From: Pseudomonas sp.
GTDB lineage: Bacteria; Pseudomonadota; Gammaproteobacteria; Pseudomonadales; Pseudomonadaceae
Assembly: GCA_030656145.1 (NCBI GenBank)
Contig: JAUSOF010000095.1
Coordinates: 1-64,000 of the forward strand
Length of the DNA stretch: 64,000 bases
Direction: 5' to 3'
The notes under the pieces were generated by a model. The model was not told the origin of the DNA. It was given only the letters and a program-made list of their open reading frames with translations, and made no database searches. Shown one piece after another: positions 62,909 through 64,000 of the stretch (position 1 is its first letter; every line of letters starts with the position of its first letter). The position numbers and the translations under genes are program-made.

Positions 62909-64000
62909 TTACTCACCACCCACTTCCTCCGCGTGCAGCGCGCCGGTTGCCCCGGACTCCAGCACCGCATAGGCACTGCTGCAGAACAGCGAGTTGAGGC
63001 GTTTCATGTCGCCGATCAGTTCCAGGTGCAGCGAGCTGGTCTCGATGCTTTGCACCACCTGGCGATGCAGGCGGCCGACGTGGGCGTGCGCCAGGCGGCG
63101 TTCCTGGGCGCGGAAGCGGCGTTTTTCACGGAGCAGCTGACGCGCGCTCTCGGGATCGCCGGAGAGGAACACCGACAGCCCCAGGCGCAGGTTGACCAGC
63201 AGTCGCCCGTGCAGGTCGGCCAGCTCCTCCAGGCCGCTGTCGGAGAACGAATGGCGCTGCGCGGTCTTCTGGTCCTGCACCTTGCCGAGCATGCGTTCGA
63301 TGATGTCGCCGGCGCGCTCCAGGTTGACCGCCAGCTCGATGATCTCCGCCCAGCGCCGGCTGTCCTGTTCGCTGAGCGCCTCGCGCGGCACCTGGGCCAG
63401 GTAGAGTTTGACCGCGCTGTAGAGGGCGTCGACGTCATCGTCCAGGCGGCGCAACTCCTTGCTCAGCGCCGGCTGGTTACTGCGCAGCACTTCCAGCAGG
63501 TGGCTGAGCATGGTCTCGATCAGGTCGCCGATGCGCAGGGTTTCCCGCACCGCATTGACCAGCGCCAGGCTGGGTGTGGCCAGGGCTGTGGCGTCGAGAT
63601 GGCGCGGGCGGGCAACGCCGCTGGTGTCGGGGCGATCCGGCAGCAGCCAGTTGCAGAAGCGCGCCATCAGCCCGACGCTGGGCAGCATCAGCACGCAGCG
63701 CAGGCTGTTGTAGAGCAGGTGGAAGCCGATCACCAGCTCCGCCGGGCGCCAATCGAGGCTGTCCAGCCAGCTCACCAGCGGGTTGAGCAGGGGGATCACC
63801 AGGATCAGGCCGAGCACTTTGTACAGCAGGCTGCCGAGGGCGACCCGCCGCCCCGCCGGGGTCTGCAGGCTGGCGGTGAGGAAGGCCAGCAGGCCGCTGC
63901 CGATATTGGCGCCGATCACCAGGCCGATGGCCACCGGCAGGCTGATCAGGCCGGCGCCAGCCAGGGTCGCGGTGAGCAGCACGGCGGCCAGGCTGGAATA
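62909..64000 (-). CDS. Na/phosphate cotransporter family protein (partial, start outside)
   Basis: The visible 363 residues are the C-terminal part of a Na/Pi-cotransporter (NptA/YjbB-like) protein; the start lies beyond the window end. The membrane part has a GLISLPVAIGLVIGANIGSGLLAFL segment (the family's QS/GANIGT-type repeat) and two to three more hydrophobic segments. From about residue 150 of the visible part a PhoU-like helical domain follows (TLRIGDLIETMLSHLLEVL, AVNLERAGDIIERML). The protein likely takes up phosphate with sodium or exports it; direction is not readable. Confidence 0.87.
   Translation of the reverse strand, partial: YSSLAAVLLTATLAGAGLISLPVAIGLVIGANIGSGLLAFLTASLQTPAGRRVALGSLLYKVLGLILVIPLLNPLVSWLDSLDWRPAELVIGFHLLYNSLRCVLMLPSVGLMARFCNWLLPDRPDTSGVARPRHLDATALATPSLALVNAVRETLRIGDLIETMLSHLLEVLRSNQPALSKELRRLDDDVDALYSAVKLYLAQVPREALSEQDSRRWAEIIELAVNLERAGDIIERMLGKVQDQKTAQRHSFSDSGLEELADLHGRLLVNLRLGLSVFLSGDPESARQLLREKRRFRAQERRLAHAHVGRLHRQVVQSIETSSLHLELIGDMKRLNSLFCSSAYAVLESGATGALHAEEVGGE

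Overview
The window reads as chromosomal DNA of a Pseudomonas species: high GC, no tRNA, rRNA, phage or IS element seen, and gene blocks in orders remembered from P. aeruginosa. Recognisable blocks are metN-metI-metQ, a lipoprotein, znuB-znuC-zur/znuA, nrdJa-nrdJb, thrB, a DUF2782 gene, polA, an ErsA-position sRNA, engB, cytochrome c5, cytochrome c4, dsbA, an EEP phosphatase, a dgcH-like gene, ampDh2, kinB, algB and the DUF1328 gene. The species cannot be named from the sequence alone.

Layout. From 1 to 13.1 kb lies quaternary-amine uptake and catabolism: a partial serine dehydratase, three periplasmic binding proteins around one CbcV/CbcW ABC core, a SulP anion transporter, and betI-betB-betA with two BetI-type operators. 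Choline taken up by CbcVWX would be oxidised by BetA and BetB to glycine betaine; the serine dehydratase fits the far end of betaine to glycine to serine to pyruvate. From 13.4 to 21.6 kb come a glyoxalase-fold protein with a divergent LysR regulator, the methionine importer, a lipoprotein, and the zinc importer with its Zur regulator. From 21.8 to 28 kb are a chemoreceptor and an Att-like ABC exporter with a CrtC-fold lipoprotein, between znuA and nrdJa. From 28.2 to 37.1 kb are split class II ribonucleotide reductase, an orphan PomA/MotB-like stator pair, homoserine kinase and DNA polymerase I.

From 37.2 to 46.4 kb are the probable ErsA sRNA with an AlgU-type promoter, engB, two c-type cytochromes, dsbA, an EEP phosphatase, a diguanylate cyclase, a DASH cryptochrome, a MarC protein and the AmpDh2 amidase. 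From 46.6 to 53.2 kb is the algB-kinB two-component pair, then an envelope-stress cluster (triple-BON protein, small membrane proteins, DUF1328) and a SpmA/SpmB fusion. From 53.3 to 58.8 kb are a DUF5924 membrane protein, an Aer-type receptor and a globin-PAS-GGDEF-EAL protein. The end holds a TAXI-type TRAP transporter and a partial Na/phosphate cotransporter.

Most interesting: (i) two good sigma-54 promoters 1.1 kb apart, each preceded by TCGTGCA-containing upstream repeats, beside algB; (ii) a 640-bp intergenic stretch before cbcV with nested, partly mutually exclusive helices; (iii) the orphan stator pair with an unusual coiled N-terminus; (iv) several families of short palindromic repeats, one abutting the betA ribosome binding site and one forming the C-terminus of a LysR protein.
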